From: Watersipora subatra
Taxonomy: Eukaryota; Bryozoa; Gymnolaemata; Cheilostomatida; Watersiporidae
NCBI RefSeq assembly: GCF_963576615.1
Contig: NC_088718.1
Coordinates: 30,424,377 to 30,488,376 of the forward strand
DNA: 64,000 nucleotides
Direction: 5' to 3'
Below are positions 13,201 to 23,204 of this stretch, piece after piece. Position numbers and translations under genes: made by a program. Within the stretch, counting starts at the first letter, position 1. The number at the start of each line of letters is the position of its first letter. A model generated the notes under the pieces. It worked only from the letters and a program-made list of their open reading frames with translations. It was not told the origin of the DNA and did no database searches.

Positions 13201-15469
13201 CAACTCATATTGTTAGCCAAGTTTTGCATTCGAATTTTTCTTCAGTTTGTCAATTAATTTCTTCTATTCAGTATGCTGGGAAATTCCTTCTTCCATCAAA
13301 TAATCTCAGAGTCTGTAGTATCCCTTACAAAGTGTCTACCAAAATATGGGACCACAGTTTGCATACTTAACAAGGAGCAAACATCAATCTATCACCGACG
13401 TCCATACACTGTTAGAATAATGAGTGACAGCTGTTATTCTACTCTTCTCAAGGAGCTTTTAAAGTTCATCCCCAAGGTGACTATGTTGAATAATATGAGT
13501 CAGAATTGTTTGCTGTTACTAAAAACTATGATTTTAGCAAACTGAAAAACAATCTCAAGAGAAGTTGCATGAACAGAAAGCTCGCGATCGTGAATTATAT
13601 TCCTAAAAATAAATACAAAAATAAAGCTCAAAATTAAAGTCATTATATAGTGTGCTATGGAAAATGTTTGCATAATATTGCCACATAAACAGCCGAATTT
13701 TCGTATTGTTTCGATCAATATATATAAATCTGATTGTTTGTTTGTTGTTTGTTGCTCTGTCAACTGTATGTCCAGTTATAGGGATTAAAGTCTAAGAATG
13801 AAAAACCGCTTTACTTTAGCAGTTAGGGATAATGTGAGGAACAGACAGTTGTGCTAGCTACTGTGTCACACGTCCTACTTGTGATACTGTGGAATAATTA
13901 GCGCGCTTGAATATTTTTAGCATACTTAAAAATTATGATTGCTTGAGAGATCATGACTACCTGAGAGATCATGACTGCCTTAGAGATCATGACACAAGAA
14001 GATTTGTAGCACAAGGAGTAACAAATGTTTCCCAACAATCTGTTTTAGCTATGCCTCAAATGTTTAAACGATTAAACTAGGCATTGGTCAGAGACACAGA
14101 ATAAATAAACACCTTTATTAAAAAGTCAGAATAGTGAATGTTTTTATTACTCATGCAATGTTTGGCTTTCAGCTAGCTTAATAAAATGTTTAAGTGCAAA
14201 GTATAAATTTTGCTGATTGTCTAAAATCTTGTTTCTCAAAATAAAATTAATATTTAAATAGAAAAAATGTTTACAAAACTTTTTTTTTAATATTTACTAG
14301 AGATTGAAGAGATATGCTTATAAATATTCTGTATAACTAAAGTTTATTTTTGCAGGTTATTGGTTAAAATACTTTACCTATATTACGAAGGTATTTGAAA
14401 TGCATTCGGCTATCAGTGACTTAAAATTTTATTTAGTTTTTGAGGACTGGCTAAAGAGATTTGACTTGTGCAAGTGATTGTTAGTGATAGGGAGTGACTA
14501 TAGGTAATGGTAGGTGGTTGTTGATCATTTTAGTTGGTTTTTGATGATTTTAAGCAATTTTACATGTTTTTTAAATGGTTGCAGATGATTGTAGGTGATC
14601 ATAGGTAGTTGTAGAGGATTTTCAGTGATTATTGATGGTTTTAGGTAGGTGTGAATAAGTGTAAGTGATTGCAACTAATTAATGGTGATTACAGGTAATT
14701 TTAGGTGATTATAGAAGATTACTGATGACTCTAAGTAATTTTTGGTGTTTCTAGGTTATTGTAAATGATTTTAAGTAATTTTAGATAATTGTAGGTTAAA
14801 GTTGATTGCAGGTAATTGTAAGTGGTTGTAAGTAACTTTAGAACATATTTGATAATTGTAGTTGATTCTTGATTGGTGCTTCTAGGCTACTGCAAATGAT
14901 TTTAAGTATTTGTAGGTGATTGTAGGTGATTTTATGTGATTATAGGTGGTGTTTGATTGTTGTAGGTGATTATAGGTAATTATAGGTGAGGGTAGATGTC
15001 TGGGTCATTATTTTTATCAAAGCAAACACAGATGTTGGTATTTTTTCATAGTGCATTCAAAGAGACAGTGTCTAATTGTGTATATTAATACTAGGTTTGT
15101 TTCAAGTTTCTGTTTGTTACTGGACTAAAAGTTTTTAATGTAAATATGTTAAAAATCCTAAATATAAAAACTTAAAAAATTATATCTTAGTGAAAATAAA
15201 GTTTCTTGTAGGAAAAGATCTACTTTTCCAAAATGGAAGACTATGCAAAGGACAAAGAGGAATGTATGAAGAGAGTATTTAGGTTTGTTGGAGTCCCTGT
15301 CATTGAAGGGAAAGAGGTGAACAGCAATGACCTTTCAAAGGTTGAAAATTCTGGCTACAAGGCCAAACCTGTGCTGCCAGAGACAAAGGAACTTCTCAAA
15401 ATGTTTTATGAACCATTTAATGTAGAACTAGCTGAGATGCTGGGAGATGACAAATGGCTGTGGAAATAG
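1182..15469 (+). CDS. Sulfotransferase copy A (CHST15 / GalNAc4S-6ST-like), seven exons
   Basis: Seven exons give a protein of about 414-417 residues: 1182-1296, 3168-3306, 9143-9328, 9559-9772, about 10944-11067, 13272-13476 and 15212-15469. Residues about 7-22 are a hydrophobic signal-anchor after a short basic N-terminus, as in type II Golgi enzymes. Residues about 97-105 read GFHKSGTTD, the 5'-phosphosulfate-binding loop. Around residue 200, ITMREPADRMIS holds the R-x7-S 3'-phosphate motif. The C-terminus (MFYEPFNVELAEMLGDDKW) resembles the end of CHST15. Known members transfer sulfate from PAPS to chondroitin or dermatan GalNAc; the acceptor here is unknown. Human CHST15 is longer (561 residues, recalled) because of its stem region. 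All exon phases match except the exon 4/5 junction. This is the only copy in the window that could be functional. Confidence 0.85.
1713..1808. repeat. 37-bp minisatellite, about 3 units (intron 1, copy A)
   Basis: Units resemble 'ctaaggtatatattattag' followed by 'tactacaggatacttcct'. The same unit is present in intron 1 of copy B (26585-26800, about 6 units) and copy D (62975-63545, about 16 units), so the array predates the duplications and has changed length since. Confidence 0.85.
2101..2371. repeat. 34-bp minisatellite, 8 units
   Basis: Eight head-to-tail units of 34 bp start at 2101, 2135, 2169, 2203, 2237, 2271, 2305 and 2339. Each contains 'ccttggtagttg' and 'gtttgagtagctgacc'. The main variation is gattgtttg against gtttgtttg. 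At the matching place in intron 1 of copy B (about 27195-27250) only about one decayed unit is left. Three long minus-strand open frames here are products of the repeat, not genes. Confidence 0.95.
2640..3070. repeat. Interspersed repeat family member (intron 1, copy A)
   Basis: This block resembles DNA at 27540-27800 (paralogous intron), 20880-21370, 52320-52750 and more weakly 60140-60350. Shared phrases include 'ttctgagcgtttttac' variants, 'cctcaaatatcaaaaat' variants and 'gataaaatttac', in the same order. No coding capacity or terminal repeat is evident. An old, non-autonomous dispersed repeat is the likeliest reading. Confidence 0.6.
3168..3306 (+). CDS. Copy A exon 2: stem region
   Basis: 139 nt between acceptor TTTTGCAG and donor GG|GTGAGT. 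It enters in phase 1 (G+GT gives Gly) and leaves in phase 2. The product includes YGVGKRAVYEPIDSCQKAEF and ends KNPCWITQG. Copy B carries the same exon at 27899-28037 with the same length and phases and mostly conservative changes. The two cysteines are candidates for a disulfide; that is inference. Confidence 0.85.
3573..4330. mobile_element. LTR-like insertion in intron 2 of copy A, unclassified
   Basis: The matching intron of copy B runs directly from 'gcacaataat' (29617) to 'attatatttgaaaac' (29647), so about 740 bp here are an insertion. It contains a possible LTR start TGTGGAGGA at 3602, a promoter-like 'tatataagccagtgc' near 3834 and two AATAAA-type signals near 3920, as in an LTR. The part at 4200-4260 has a GC-rich hairpin (CTGACCC...GGTGTGTCAG). 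The last 57 bp (4272-4328) resemble the 3' end of the LINE at 54375. No clean target duplication was found, and several insertions may be nested. Confidence 0.5.
4272..4328 (-). repeat. Short copy of the LINE 3' tail
   Basis: The stretch from 'catccacctgttag' to 'ctttacaatat' aligns with 54376-54436, the 3' end of the R4/Dong-like LINE, at roughly three quarters identity by eye and without large gaps. It may be a severely 5'-truncated LINE copy or a SINE that shares that tail. Confidence 0.5.
4828..6195 (+). pseudogene. Myb/SANT-like DNA-binding protein of the Harbinger element, broken
   Basis: The ATG at 4828 starts an acidic N-terminus (MVCTYEDDEVITFLDFVID). An in-frame TGA at 5017 interrupts it before WKSLKSKCLRYKAEASK, which looks like the last helix of the Myb/SANT-like domain found in Harbinger partner proteins. 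Likely further exons are 5354-5461 (after CAG; contains PSWRFNQKLQEVMGHR) and 5687-6195 (after AACAG; Ser/Lys-rich, then Pro/Gln/Thr-rich and ending at a TAG). A TAG at 5791 breaks that last exon. In known elements this protein helps the transposase enter the nucleus and bind the ends. With two stops this copy is a pseudogene. Confidence 0.65.
6504..7868 (-). pseudogene. Harbinger/PIF DDE transposase (HARBI1-like), broken
   Basis: The 163-codon frame 6995-6504 carries GDPAYP (second Asp) and VEIAFGRLKARWR (Glu), as in the DDE_Tnp_4 family. Just upstream (about 7005-7070) is AIGAVDGTHFEI with the first Asp. About 7075-7265 encodes a helix-turn-helix-like part (VFGVSKTTVHRCLYAF). A one-base frameshift near 7060 separates these parts. 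About 7386-7560 (ending at a donor-like GTAATG) encodes a start typical of the family (FRMPETIVDEICELVRDD), and 7745-7868 could be a first exon with Met at about 7860. The gene runs opposite and tail-to-tail to the Myb-like partner. Confident as to family, and disabled. Confidence 0.8.
8148..9142. other. Intron 2 of copy A, 3' part
   Basis: Non-coding; it aligns with the paralogous introns at 29900-30809 and 36770-37018. It contains the 23-bp minisatellite at 8664-8880 and ends with a pyrimidine-rich tract before the CTGCAG acceptor of exon 3. No other feature was seen. Confidence 0.7.
8664..8880. repeat. 23-bp minisatellite, about 9 units
   Basis: The unit is 'gcaaatgaggagtgaataag' plus 'aca', repeated about nine times with edge variants. 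The same unit makes a much larger array at 35625-36750 in the paralogous intron. Because 23 is not a multiple of 3 and the minus strand of the unit lacks stops, all three minus frames stay open here; they are not genes. Confidence 0.95.
9143..9328 (+). CDS. Copy A exon 3: PAPS-binding loop
   Basis: 186 nt between CTGCAG and donor GT|GTATGT, entering in phase 2 and leaving in phase 2. It encodes VMLLGFHKSGTTDMTEQF, the first strand and 5'-phosphosulfate loop of the sulfotransferase fold. Lys in HKSGTT is the expected catalytic and phosphate-contacting residue. The rest (HHPGIIGETRNYF, DDCPLKWMETHL) fits the family's substrate-side region. The paralogous exon at 37019-37207 is one codon longer. 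Confidence 0.92.
9559..9772 (+). CDS. Copy A exon 4: 3'-phosphate-binding motif
   Basis: 214 nt after TTACAG, ending KKKR before GTATGT. It encodes an FCDCSGC cysteine cluster and SRYIITMREPADRMISHFFF, in which R and S are spaced R-x7-S as in the 3'-PB motif of carbohydrate sulfotransferases. Phase 0 at the consensus donor does not fit the best acceptor of exon 5. Using the next GT (9777) gives a fitting phase and adds one residue plus part of a codon. The paralog at 37433-37646 has the same length. Confidence 0.92.
9780..10943. other. Intron 4 of copy A
   Basis: AT-rich non-coding DNA. The first part, to about 10540, aligns with 37655-39325 of copy C, where extra DNA including a SINE-like segment is inserted. 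Beyond 10540 no counterpart exists in copy C. No repeat array or other gene was seen. Confidence 0.6.
10944..11067 (+). CDS. Copy A exon 5 (probable)
   Basis: The pyrimidine-rich TTTTCAG acceptor and A|GTGAGT donor bound 124 nt. The middle frame is open (includes SYLFAYHELPN and IGQELHDAALVDSIQTLPD). It ends in phase 2, exactly what exon 6 needs (TA+T gives Tyr). HELPN..IGQELHDAAL lies where CHST15 has its helical segment after the 3'-PB motif. Its 5' phase does not fit the consensus donor of exon 4. Either the donor at 9777 or an acceptor at 10931-10933 (start 10934) would fix this. Copy C has lost this whole region. Confidence 0.65.
11068..13271. other. Intron 5 of copy A, with a degenerate pyrimidine-rich tandem tract
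   Basis: No gene was recognised. From 11850 onward it aligns with 40135-40985 in copy C. About 12650-13260 is a degenerate repetition of 'caactcagctcttcaactca'-like units of roughly 13-17 bp, present in shorter form at 40670-40930. The tract leads into the exon 6 acceptor and is strongly pyrimidine-rich. Confidence 0.6.
13272..13476 (+). CDS. Copy A exon 6
   Basis: 205 nt after ATTCAG, ending in phase 0 before GTGACT. The product starts YMLGNSFFHQ and includes SLTKCLPKYGTTVCILNK and YSTLLKELLKFIPK. It corresponds to the segment of CHST15 that leads into the last beta-strand of the fold. In copy C the same exon (40986-41190) remains open but has lost the AG acceptor. Confidence 0.85.
13920..14000. 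repeat. 18-bp repeat, about 3 units
   Basis: Three units of 'gagagatcatgactgcct' type lie in intron 6 of copy A. The same position in copy C (41640-41860) has about eleven units. Confidence 0.8.
14460..14995. repeat. Degenerate tandem repeat 'gtaggtgattttaggtgatt' in intron 6
   Basis: About 530 bp are built of short degenerate units, mostly gat-tgtag-gt and gat-tttag-gt in changing order. The same tract, with its own pattern of change, is in copy C at 42360-42925. No reading frame was found. Confidence 0.8.
15212..15469 (+). CDS. Copy A exon 7: C-terminal exon
   Basis: 258 nt after TTGTAG, phase 0, ending at TAG. It starts EKIYFSKMEDYAKDKEECMK, which aligns with the 'LRLEDHASN' region of CHST15, and ends MFYEPFNVELAEMLGDDKW plus LWK. 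This is the conserved end of the sulfotransferase domain. Copy C has the same exon (43143-43400), intact and very similar. Confidence 0.92.
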   Translation, partial: EKIYFSKMEDYAKDKEECMKRVFRFVGVPVIEGKEVNSNDLSKVENSGYKAKPVLPETKELLKMFYEPFNVELAEMLGDDKWLWK

Positions 15470-15700
15470 AATCAAGATGAAAAAAATATATTCTTGTTGT
15501 ATAACTTTAGGGTGTTTAAAGTCATTCAGCCAATGTGGCTCTTTTGACCAGTTTGTTTTTCAATAGTAAGTTTTTCAACAAAATGATGTAGAAGTCTTCA
15601 AATATTTTACTCAAAGTTTAAAGCTGTCAATATTTATGTTATTAAAGCAAAAATTTGATGAAAATAAATTGCATAATAACATTAAAAAGATTCTGTCAAA
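15470..15700 (+). terminator. 3' UTR and candidate poly(A) signal of copy A
   Basis: AATAAA at 15663-15668, about 195 nt after the stop codon, is the first canonical signal. The matching region of copy C has AATAAA near 43608. Confidence 0.5.
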
Positions 15701-17179
15701 TGTAACATGTGAAAGGAAAAGATATTAAGATCAGACACGCTGGTTAAAATATAGTAATGTATTTTAAGTATAAATCTTAAATTATATATATAATATTTAA
15801 ACTTTGGCGCTAGCAAAGATAAACTTAGGGGCTTACTTACAGTAGGGTGCAAAATTATAGCAACTGCTTGTTCCTCATTAACTAAAAGATCTTCTCATCG
15901 CAGCTTAGTTCCAAGTGTATAAATTTATGCATCATTTTAAAACTTAACTTGTACTATTGTCATCTTATCAAATAAAAATATATTTTCTTTGACTACAAAG
16001 AGTTACAAGCTAGACTGACTTCTAATTTTAAACTCTGAAGTAAACTTGGTAATCACCGGATATCTTAAAAAGCTGTGTTGTGCTACAAAGAATATTGGAA
16101 ATATCTGATGAATTTACTAATAATGCCGAAATAGCTCAAAGCAAAAAGCTGGCTATAAATTTGGCTATAAACATGTGTCAGATTTTTCTTGAATTAAAAC
16201 AATAGTGTTGAGATATATAAAGTTTTGGTTGCTTGTTTGAACTGCTCATATATTCTAGATAAAGATGTTACATCGAATTGCTTAGTTCTGGTGATTTTCA
16301 GTGCAGCAACCTTAAATGAAACATAACATATGTCGTATTGATTAGAGGTTGCGATAATTTTGTGCACTACTGTATGTTTTGCATTTGTTTTTTTTTATTG
16401 TCATAGTTTATGTATCTAGCTCAACTGTTATCATGCTCTACAATCAGGATCTCTTTTAAAGTGTATCATGTTTTATTCTTAGCACACACAATGTTTACAT
16501 GTTGAGGTTAATTCACCAGCTTGCATCACCCTCAAATCATCCACAAAAATGGAAATGGCAAAGATTTGCAAGTGAAGCCAGTTTTTTCATGGGCAAATTT
16601 TTATCGATTATTTCATGCTTGCAAATAATAGAAACAGCACTCGCTAATGATGCGCATGAAAATACAATGCAAGCTATTAGATTTTAAATTTTTTCAATGC
16701 TTTGGACATTCCAATATTAATTTGTGTTAAGTAAGAGTGCATGGTTAGGACCTCTGGCATAGAACTTTTTTGTCTTTTTCAACAAGGCGCCAGTGTCAGT
16801 CTGCAACATGGGAACGTCTACAGAAACTCTTATCATACAGTAACTGCGGTGGTTATTCCAAATACGCATAATCCACATAATAAACACCCAGTAAATAGCT
16901 ATCTGTCAGCTTGTTTCAGTGTCTGTTATAGGTAAATTGTCATTGTTCATTTATTTGTTACTATCAATCAAATGAATGTAAAACAGATGCCACTATTTTT
17001 CACTGATAATTTTGTCAGATGAGTCACTTGTGATATTCCTGTGTTTAAGAGTTATGTGCTCTCATTGAAGTGTAACCTCCTCAGGCTCCTCATGAGTGTG
17101 CTTCTTTATAAAAACGCCTTTATGAAATATAGCTGAGTGGATTTCAGGCTCTGAGGACTTAAATAACTCTGTATACTCT

Positions 17180-17470
17180 AGTCCACAATCATAGAGGTAT
17201 ATATACCCTAGCAAATAATCATAAGGCTATGTTTACCTTTGCCAATAATCATAGACCTGTATGTACTTTAGCTAATAATCCTAAAGCTACAGTATATGTA
17301 CCCTCACCATTAATCATAGAACTATAGGTTCCCTCACCAATAATCATGGAGCTCTGTGTACCCTCACCAATTATAATCATAGAGTTATATGTACTCTACC
17401 AAATAACCATGGGGCTATGCGAACTTTAGCCAATATCCATAGAGCTATGTTTACTTTAGCCAATGATCTG
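17180..17470. repeat. About 30-bp tandem repeat, 9 or so units
   Basis: Units of 'accctcaccaataatcata' plus 'gagctatatgt' with much variation. The same array is in the flank of copy C at 45345-45600. Confidence 0.85.
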
Positions 17471-17913
17471 AGAATGGAATTCAGCTTATTTAGTTTCAAG
17501 GAATGTTCAATATAAACAAACTAGAACAAAATACCTTTTATTGAGTGTCAAACTGAAACGAAACTCATTAGGTTTTTTTTCATGTTCGCTAGGCTTATGG
17601 GTGTGTGGTAACTGTGTGACATTTCAACTATCATGTTCTTGCACAATTGTGGAAAAAGTACAGCAGTTTTTTAAATTATTTGTGTTCAAATATGGCTGAA
17701 AAGCATTGAATCTGAAATAACTGATTAGCAGCAAATATTTGTTTGTTTCTAAAATCTTAAAACGAATTAACCTTGAAAGTCCAGCAGAGTTTAACGCTTG
17801 CAAGGCGGGATAACTTGCATATTAGGAACACAAGGCCAATGGTAAAACTCTCACTATTTCATTGGCTCACAATCATTCAGCTAGTTTTCAAAGTAAAGGC
17901 TGTCTGATCCCTA

Positions 17914-18357
17914 AAGGCTGGTTCACACTATTTCTCCGTGTTTCGGCGTTGATGCCGCAATACTTTTGTGATCATCAATGATAACAATGTTCCCACTATC
18001 ACAAACCCATCCACGTTTGCATCAAGAAATACTTCGGGACATTTATCTTTTTAACGTTTTGCAAAGAAACCTCTTTGCATTCGCATGTGGGAATCAAAAA
18101 CTAATCTTGCAGTGACTATTATAAGCAGATATGAATAATTCACGCTATCCACGACCGCGAATTACCATCGCCGAAATGGTTCACATTTGAAAGGAGGTCA
18201 TCGACACTCTGCACAGTATCAGAAAGTTTGACAGCTGAAAACTTTCTCAATGTAACCGCGTTGCTTCGTGGATACCATCTGTTTATGGTTCACATAATCG
18301 ATGACCAACGCTGAAAGGACAACTCCGAGATATGGCGATATAGTGTGAACCAGTCTT
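17914..18357. mobile_element. Short TIR element (MITE), 444 bp, TA target duplication
   Basis: The ends are AAGGCTGGTTCACACTAT (17914) and, inverted, ATAGTGTGAACCAGTCTT (to 18357), one mismatch in 18 bp. TA lies on both sides (17912-17913, 18358-18359). The paralogous flank at about 46065-46085 reads straight across without the element, giving an empty site. No coding capacity was seen. Confidence 0.88.
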
Positions 18358-19964
18358 TATAGCAGACAGCATATAGAGCAAAGCTTCAAATTGTTAGGCA
18401 CTTGCAAGGTACCTAGAAATTTTGAAACTTCACTCACTGAATACTTTACTCACTCAAACATACTCATGGATGCTGTGTCAGAGTTAGAAACCATGAAAGT
18501 TAGAGTCTGCCACAAACAGCGTAGTAAGAACTGCAATCGTGTTAAGACTAGCATCACAAGAATTGTAACATTGAAATGCAAATATGAAAAACTGCTAAGC
18601 TAAGAATGTACAAGAAATGGACGATTGCCATATCAGCGTGGGAAACATTAAAGACTGAAAAGCTGAGAGAAATGGCGATTCCATGCTTCTGCAAACAGAG
18701 TAGAAAGCACAACCCTTTCAATTACTATACCGGTAAACATTCAAGCATAGGAGCCATCTAGCCATTACAGCTGATAAGATTAAAATTTCTGAGATATGAA
18801 CAAGGTAGATGTATGATCATATGATAATTAATTATGATTATCGTTGACTGTCACAATCAAATATAAAGGAGAACAATGTATTACTTGAATTTCCAAAATA
18901 TATTCTACAAAGCAAAGTGACAGAGTGACTTGGCAGAGTGACAAGTACAAGCAGAGATACATGTATATACATTAATATATCCACCAGTCATAACAAATCG
19001 GGTACTTATTGTATTGGAAGAATTTTTATTAGGTCAAAAATGGGCTTTGTTTAGTTTGTTCACTGCTGTCTTTTACATTAGCGAAGATTTAGCCCAAAAT
19101 ATAAATTGTAACCTATTACAAAGGATACGATCGTCACTACATCTATCACGAGTAATATCTACAATTGACAGAGTTCTCATCACCTAGCAATACGATTGAG
19201 TTGGAGGCTAGCCAGCATTCTCATTGGATAGGGACTTAATTGTGTGCAGCGACTCAAAAATTTGAACAGAAAGTTCGTTTCGAAGCGACACTATGCTAAA
19301 GCGTGAAGAAAACCACGATGTACGCACATTGTTCAGTTTTAAATAATCAAGCCTGAGTGAGTGGCTGTAGGTCAGTTTTCTTAATTAAAGCAAATTTGCA
19401 CAAGCCAACTCTAAAAGAACCAGTAATTTTTGCAAGTAGAAACTAACTTTCTAATTTTTATCAAGCTTTGAAATTTATTATAATTCTAACAATTTTGTCA
19501 ATTTACATGCATATTCTACTAATTTGTTTGACAGCACGATGTGTTTTGAATAGTAAAAAACATTAATCTGACCATCTGTTGAGGTTTACTGGAGACTTAG
19601 AGCTTCCAATACATTTGTAACACTTTATATATTACAGATATAGCTTATAACATCATTTATTATAGACGATATGATGATATGACGATATGACGATGTCATA
19701 ATTTTATTATTCATTAATTTTAATAGTGTTTTGAGAAAGAAAAAGGACTGATGTGATGGCTATAGAATCCCTGGCATAAAATGTGAATATATTTCTTGTT
19801 TTATGTAAGATAGATAACTAGAACCGTCTCATGATGAAGATTATTACAAAAATTCATTTTACAAATCAGCTACTGATGGTTCTCAAGTTATGGACAATTT
19901 TGTGAAATTTAATTATTTAATGCCCTGCACATCGCATCCCTATCACATCATCATAAAATTTCAT

Positions 19965-20025
19965 CAAATTTCAGATGTCAGATGTCAAATTTCAGATGTC
20001 AGATATCAGATATCAGATGCCAGAA
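19965..20025. repeat. Short tandem repeat of 'tcagatgtca'
   Basis: About six units of 'tcagatatcagatgtcaaat' type in a row. No other function is visible. Confidence 0.7.
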
Positions 20026-20762
20026 AAGAGTGCTGGCTAACATGATTCAATAATGAGTGTAAACGGAAGAAGCTGGCAGCGAGCCAGATAGCCAAAAGGC
20101 GCAGAGAGACAGGAGCCAAGACAGGAGGCTAATAGAATCCAAAATTAGCCAAAAGAGTCTGCAGCAAACAATTTGCAGAGGATCAGTTCATCTAGAAAAA
20201 AAATACACAACAAATGCAATTCACCCAAAGAGGTGGCAAGCCGGGAAGCTATGTATAAAGCTCTGAGAGAAGAAATTTATTCAACCCACTTTGCCATCAG
20301 AAAGAGCTGTCACTATATGCCTAGTAGACACCCACTCATTAAACCTAGAAAGGCCATAACAACTAGGGCCAAGTATACAAGCATACAGTACACTCTCAAG
20401 TTACAATTACTCCAATAAACGATTTTCTCATCTTACAAAGTTGAACATGATCATTTTTGTATCTTACCACACAAATCTTATTTCACCATACGAATTCAAC
20501 CAAATTTTTGCTTTAGTTCAAATTTAACAGTCGGTGTGCTTATTACGTACATCAAAATAACAAAGACCATGAGAAGCTGTTCGTCGAAAATATTTTCACG
20601 ATGCCTGAAAAAGACACGATGACCAATTCCTTTCAGTTCAGCAGTTCTTGTGAGTAAAACGGTAATACTTTCACTTTAAAACCAGTAAAAAAGTTGCAGT
20701 TGGTCAGACCCCTTCTCTCAGCTTGCTAACAAAAAACCAATTCATTACAAAATCAGCAACTT

Positions 20763-22250
20763 TGATCAGCATCATAAATCTGCAGTTATAATCTTTTTTA
20801 AAGTGGCCGGCCAAAATTTTATGCTCACTGAAATATAATCTATGCTTACTAGTTTGTATCCAGGTTTCAAGGTTTAGGTTTGTTCAAAAAATATTGATCG
20901 ACACGTTTTGAGATACTTATTGATTTCAGCGAATCAAATTTCTGAAGATTTTATCAAAATAAATCGATATTTTTCTATCTATTGCGAGTGATTTTTATAT
21001 TTGAGATGGTCTGACTGCCAGGGAGCTTAACGATGAAAATTGCCAAAACTTGATTGTAGTTACCATGTTTAAATTCAAACAAGAGTGGCATTATGACTCC
21101 TATGGCTGCACTTCGGCCAATACACTGACAGAGTATAAATGTGTAATGCCAAAACTCGAGCGCTTTAGCCAATATCAATCGCAAAAGACAGGCACCCGTG
21201 CAACTAGTCGCATCATTTTGGCACTATTTTTCTTCTGAGCGTTTCAACCGCAGCAATGTATTTTTAATTTTAGTTTTGAAACACGCTGGAAATCAGACTA
21301 CCTCAAATATCAAAAATACATGCAAAGGATAAAAAACTGAAACTTTTTGAATAAAATCTAGTGAAATTTGTGTATGTTCATCTCTAGGGTACAAGTTTTA
21401 CCATTTTTTATCGACAAAAAGTTTCAACTGCTAGAAAACTTTAGCAACTAAAGTTCATACTTGTACAAAATAGATAAAGACATTTGAAGAGGGTTAGTGA
21501 TCAATAAACATAATCAAAATATTTTATATTAGCTAAACTTACTATGCTGTGCGGGAAGATGAGTCAACTAAAGCAGCTGTTACAATACTTCTGACTTCTT
21601 TGAACTAAAGCACATGGCAGTATCACTTAATTCATGCATGATTAGTGGCTAATGGACAAACTCAGTAGAGCATAGGTTTCGTCTATGAACAAAACCAAAT
21701 AAGCTCAAAACATGTAGAAATAGTCCTAAGGAACTTTACCATCCATTACGGAGCACATGTACAACATTCTAGTTGTACTGTTTACAAACAGAATTATGTA
21801 AAGGTCTATGCTGAAAATATTTAAAGATGCAAAAACCTACACTGATAGAGTTAGTATTGTTTTATGGCTTCCTGTTTGAGTAGAGGTTAGTGACACAAAA
21901 CTAAATGTTGACTGCCATTAAGGCATTGTTGATCAACAGCTTTCTGAGCTGCCCTGAGGTAGAAAAAGTAGATAAAAAGCTCTATGAAGTTTCTTATTTC
22001 TGTTTTTGAGAGCAGCAGAGCGTGACTTCAATAAGCGAATCACTCATTGTCCTAACTCCATTCTAATCTAGACCGTTGCACAAGTGGTCCATAGCCTTTC
22101 TTTGCTGTAGTAAAGTTCCTGTCATACAACTAACTTATAAGTGCACATTGGCTTACTAAATGTCGTCCAGAAGTACAGTACAAGCTCCTTAAACTTAACT
22201 ATCTGCTGCAAAAGCATTCACGTTCTAGAAATATGAACAGAGAGATACAT
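20763..22250. other. Spacer between units A and B, with an interspersed repeat copy
   Basis: Homology to the copy C flank ends near 20760. From about 20880 to 21370 lies a member of the dispersed repeat family also seen at 2640, 27540 and 52320. The rest shows nothing recognisable. Confidence 0.55.
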
Positions 22251-23204
22251 GTAAATGGCTAAATCTTTTTCAAGATTTTTCCAGACTCATCTCTTTAGCC
22301 CTTCAAAAAAAACAAAGTTGGCAAGGCTAAAAGCAACCACTTTACAAGTAGATGCCTTTTACCTATACAAAAAAAGACTAAATACACTAATTCTTTTAGA
22401 TACACTCCGAGTAGTAAGTAGGAAACTGTCTGTCTGTCTGTGTGTCTGTTTGATTGCTATGAGATCCAAATGCGAGTGATTAAGTTGAATGAAAACAAAC
22501 AAAAACGAGACCTATGGCAAAACGTCAAAATAATGATAGTTAAGACATGTTACTTTAGAAACGTATTACAATAATATTACATATTACAACAATATTGCTG
22601 CTTTTAGAAATCCGTATTAATAATTTTTATTTTGTCAGTGTGTGCATGCATTTGTTTGTATGCCCATTTGCTTGCTTTCCTGTTTGCTTGTTGCCTGTTT
22701 GCCTGTTTACCTGTTTGCCTGTTTGCCTGTCTGCCTGTTTGCCTGTTTGCCTGTTTGCCTGCTTGCCTGTTTGTCTGTCTGCCTGTCTGCCTGTTTGCCT
22801 GTTTGCCTGTTTGCCTGTTTGCCTGTTTGCCTGTTTGCCTGTTTGCCTGTTTGCCTGTTTGCCTGTTTGCCTGTTTGCCTATTTGCCTGTTTGCCTGTTT
22901 GCCTGTTTGCCTGTTTGCCTGTTGGCCGGTTTGCCTGTTTGCCTGTTGGCTCGCTTGTTTGCTAGCTTGCTTTTGTGCTTATTCATATGTTTATTCTTGT
23001 GTTTGCATGTTAGTTAGCCTGCATAAACATTAGGCCTTTCCATAATCGTTGACTGTTTTTATCCGAAATTCACAAGCATATGATACATGTTTTTCGTCAG
23101 GTCACCAAAAAGTTTAGTTCTACAACTCTCGCTGATCCCTGAGAATCTCCTTCTTAAGCATCCAACAGCGAGCGATTTGATTGAAAATATATGAAACTAT
23201 GCTT
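22251..23204. other. Distal upstream block of copy B, shared with copy D
   Basis: About 22300-22680 aligns with 60475-60800 upstream of copy D ('ggcaaggctaaaagcaacc', 'actccgagtagtaagt'). About 22980-23200 aligns with 720-950 and 60860-61080. This marks the repeat period of the array: roughly 22 kb from A to B and 38 kb from B to D. Confidence 0.7.
22690..22965. repeat. Octamer microsatellite (TTTGCCTG)n, about 30 units
   Basis: Nearly pure tandem TTTGCCTG with a few TCTGCCTG and GTTGGCCG variants. Copy D has only a few degenerate units at the same place (60795-60860), and copy A one or none. The three overlapping open frames (Cys/Leu/Pro/Ala/Phe-rich) are repeat artefacts. Confidence 0.95.

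Larger units (their letters stand above)
15700..20762. other. 3' flank of copy A, paralogous to 43600-47345
   Basis: Non-coding DNA that aligns over much of its length with the flank of copy C. Differences are a TIR element at 17914-18357 and about 1.3 kb (18720-20030) present only here. No gene was recognised. Short open frames such as those at 18391 and 20173 are not conserved as proteins between the two flanks. Confidence 0.6.

Noticed and set aside
18391-20418. Short plus-strand frames in the 3' flank of copy A (70 and 81 codons)
   Set aside because: The aligned flank of copy C (46090-46930) shows frame-breaking differences, so no protein is conserved.
22595-23033. Three overlapping plus-strand frames of 107-140 codons, Cys/Leu/Pro-rich
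   Set aside because: Translation of the (TTTGCCTG)n octamer microsatellite in three frames.
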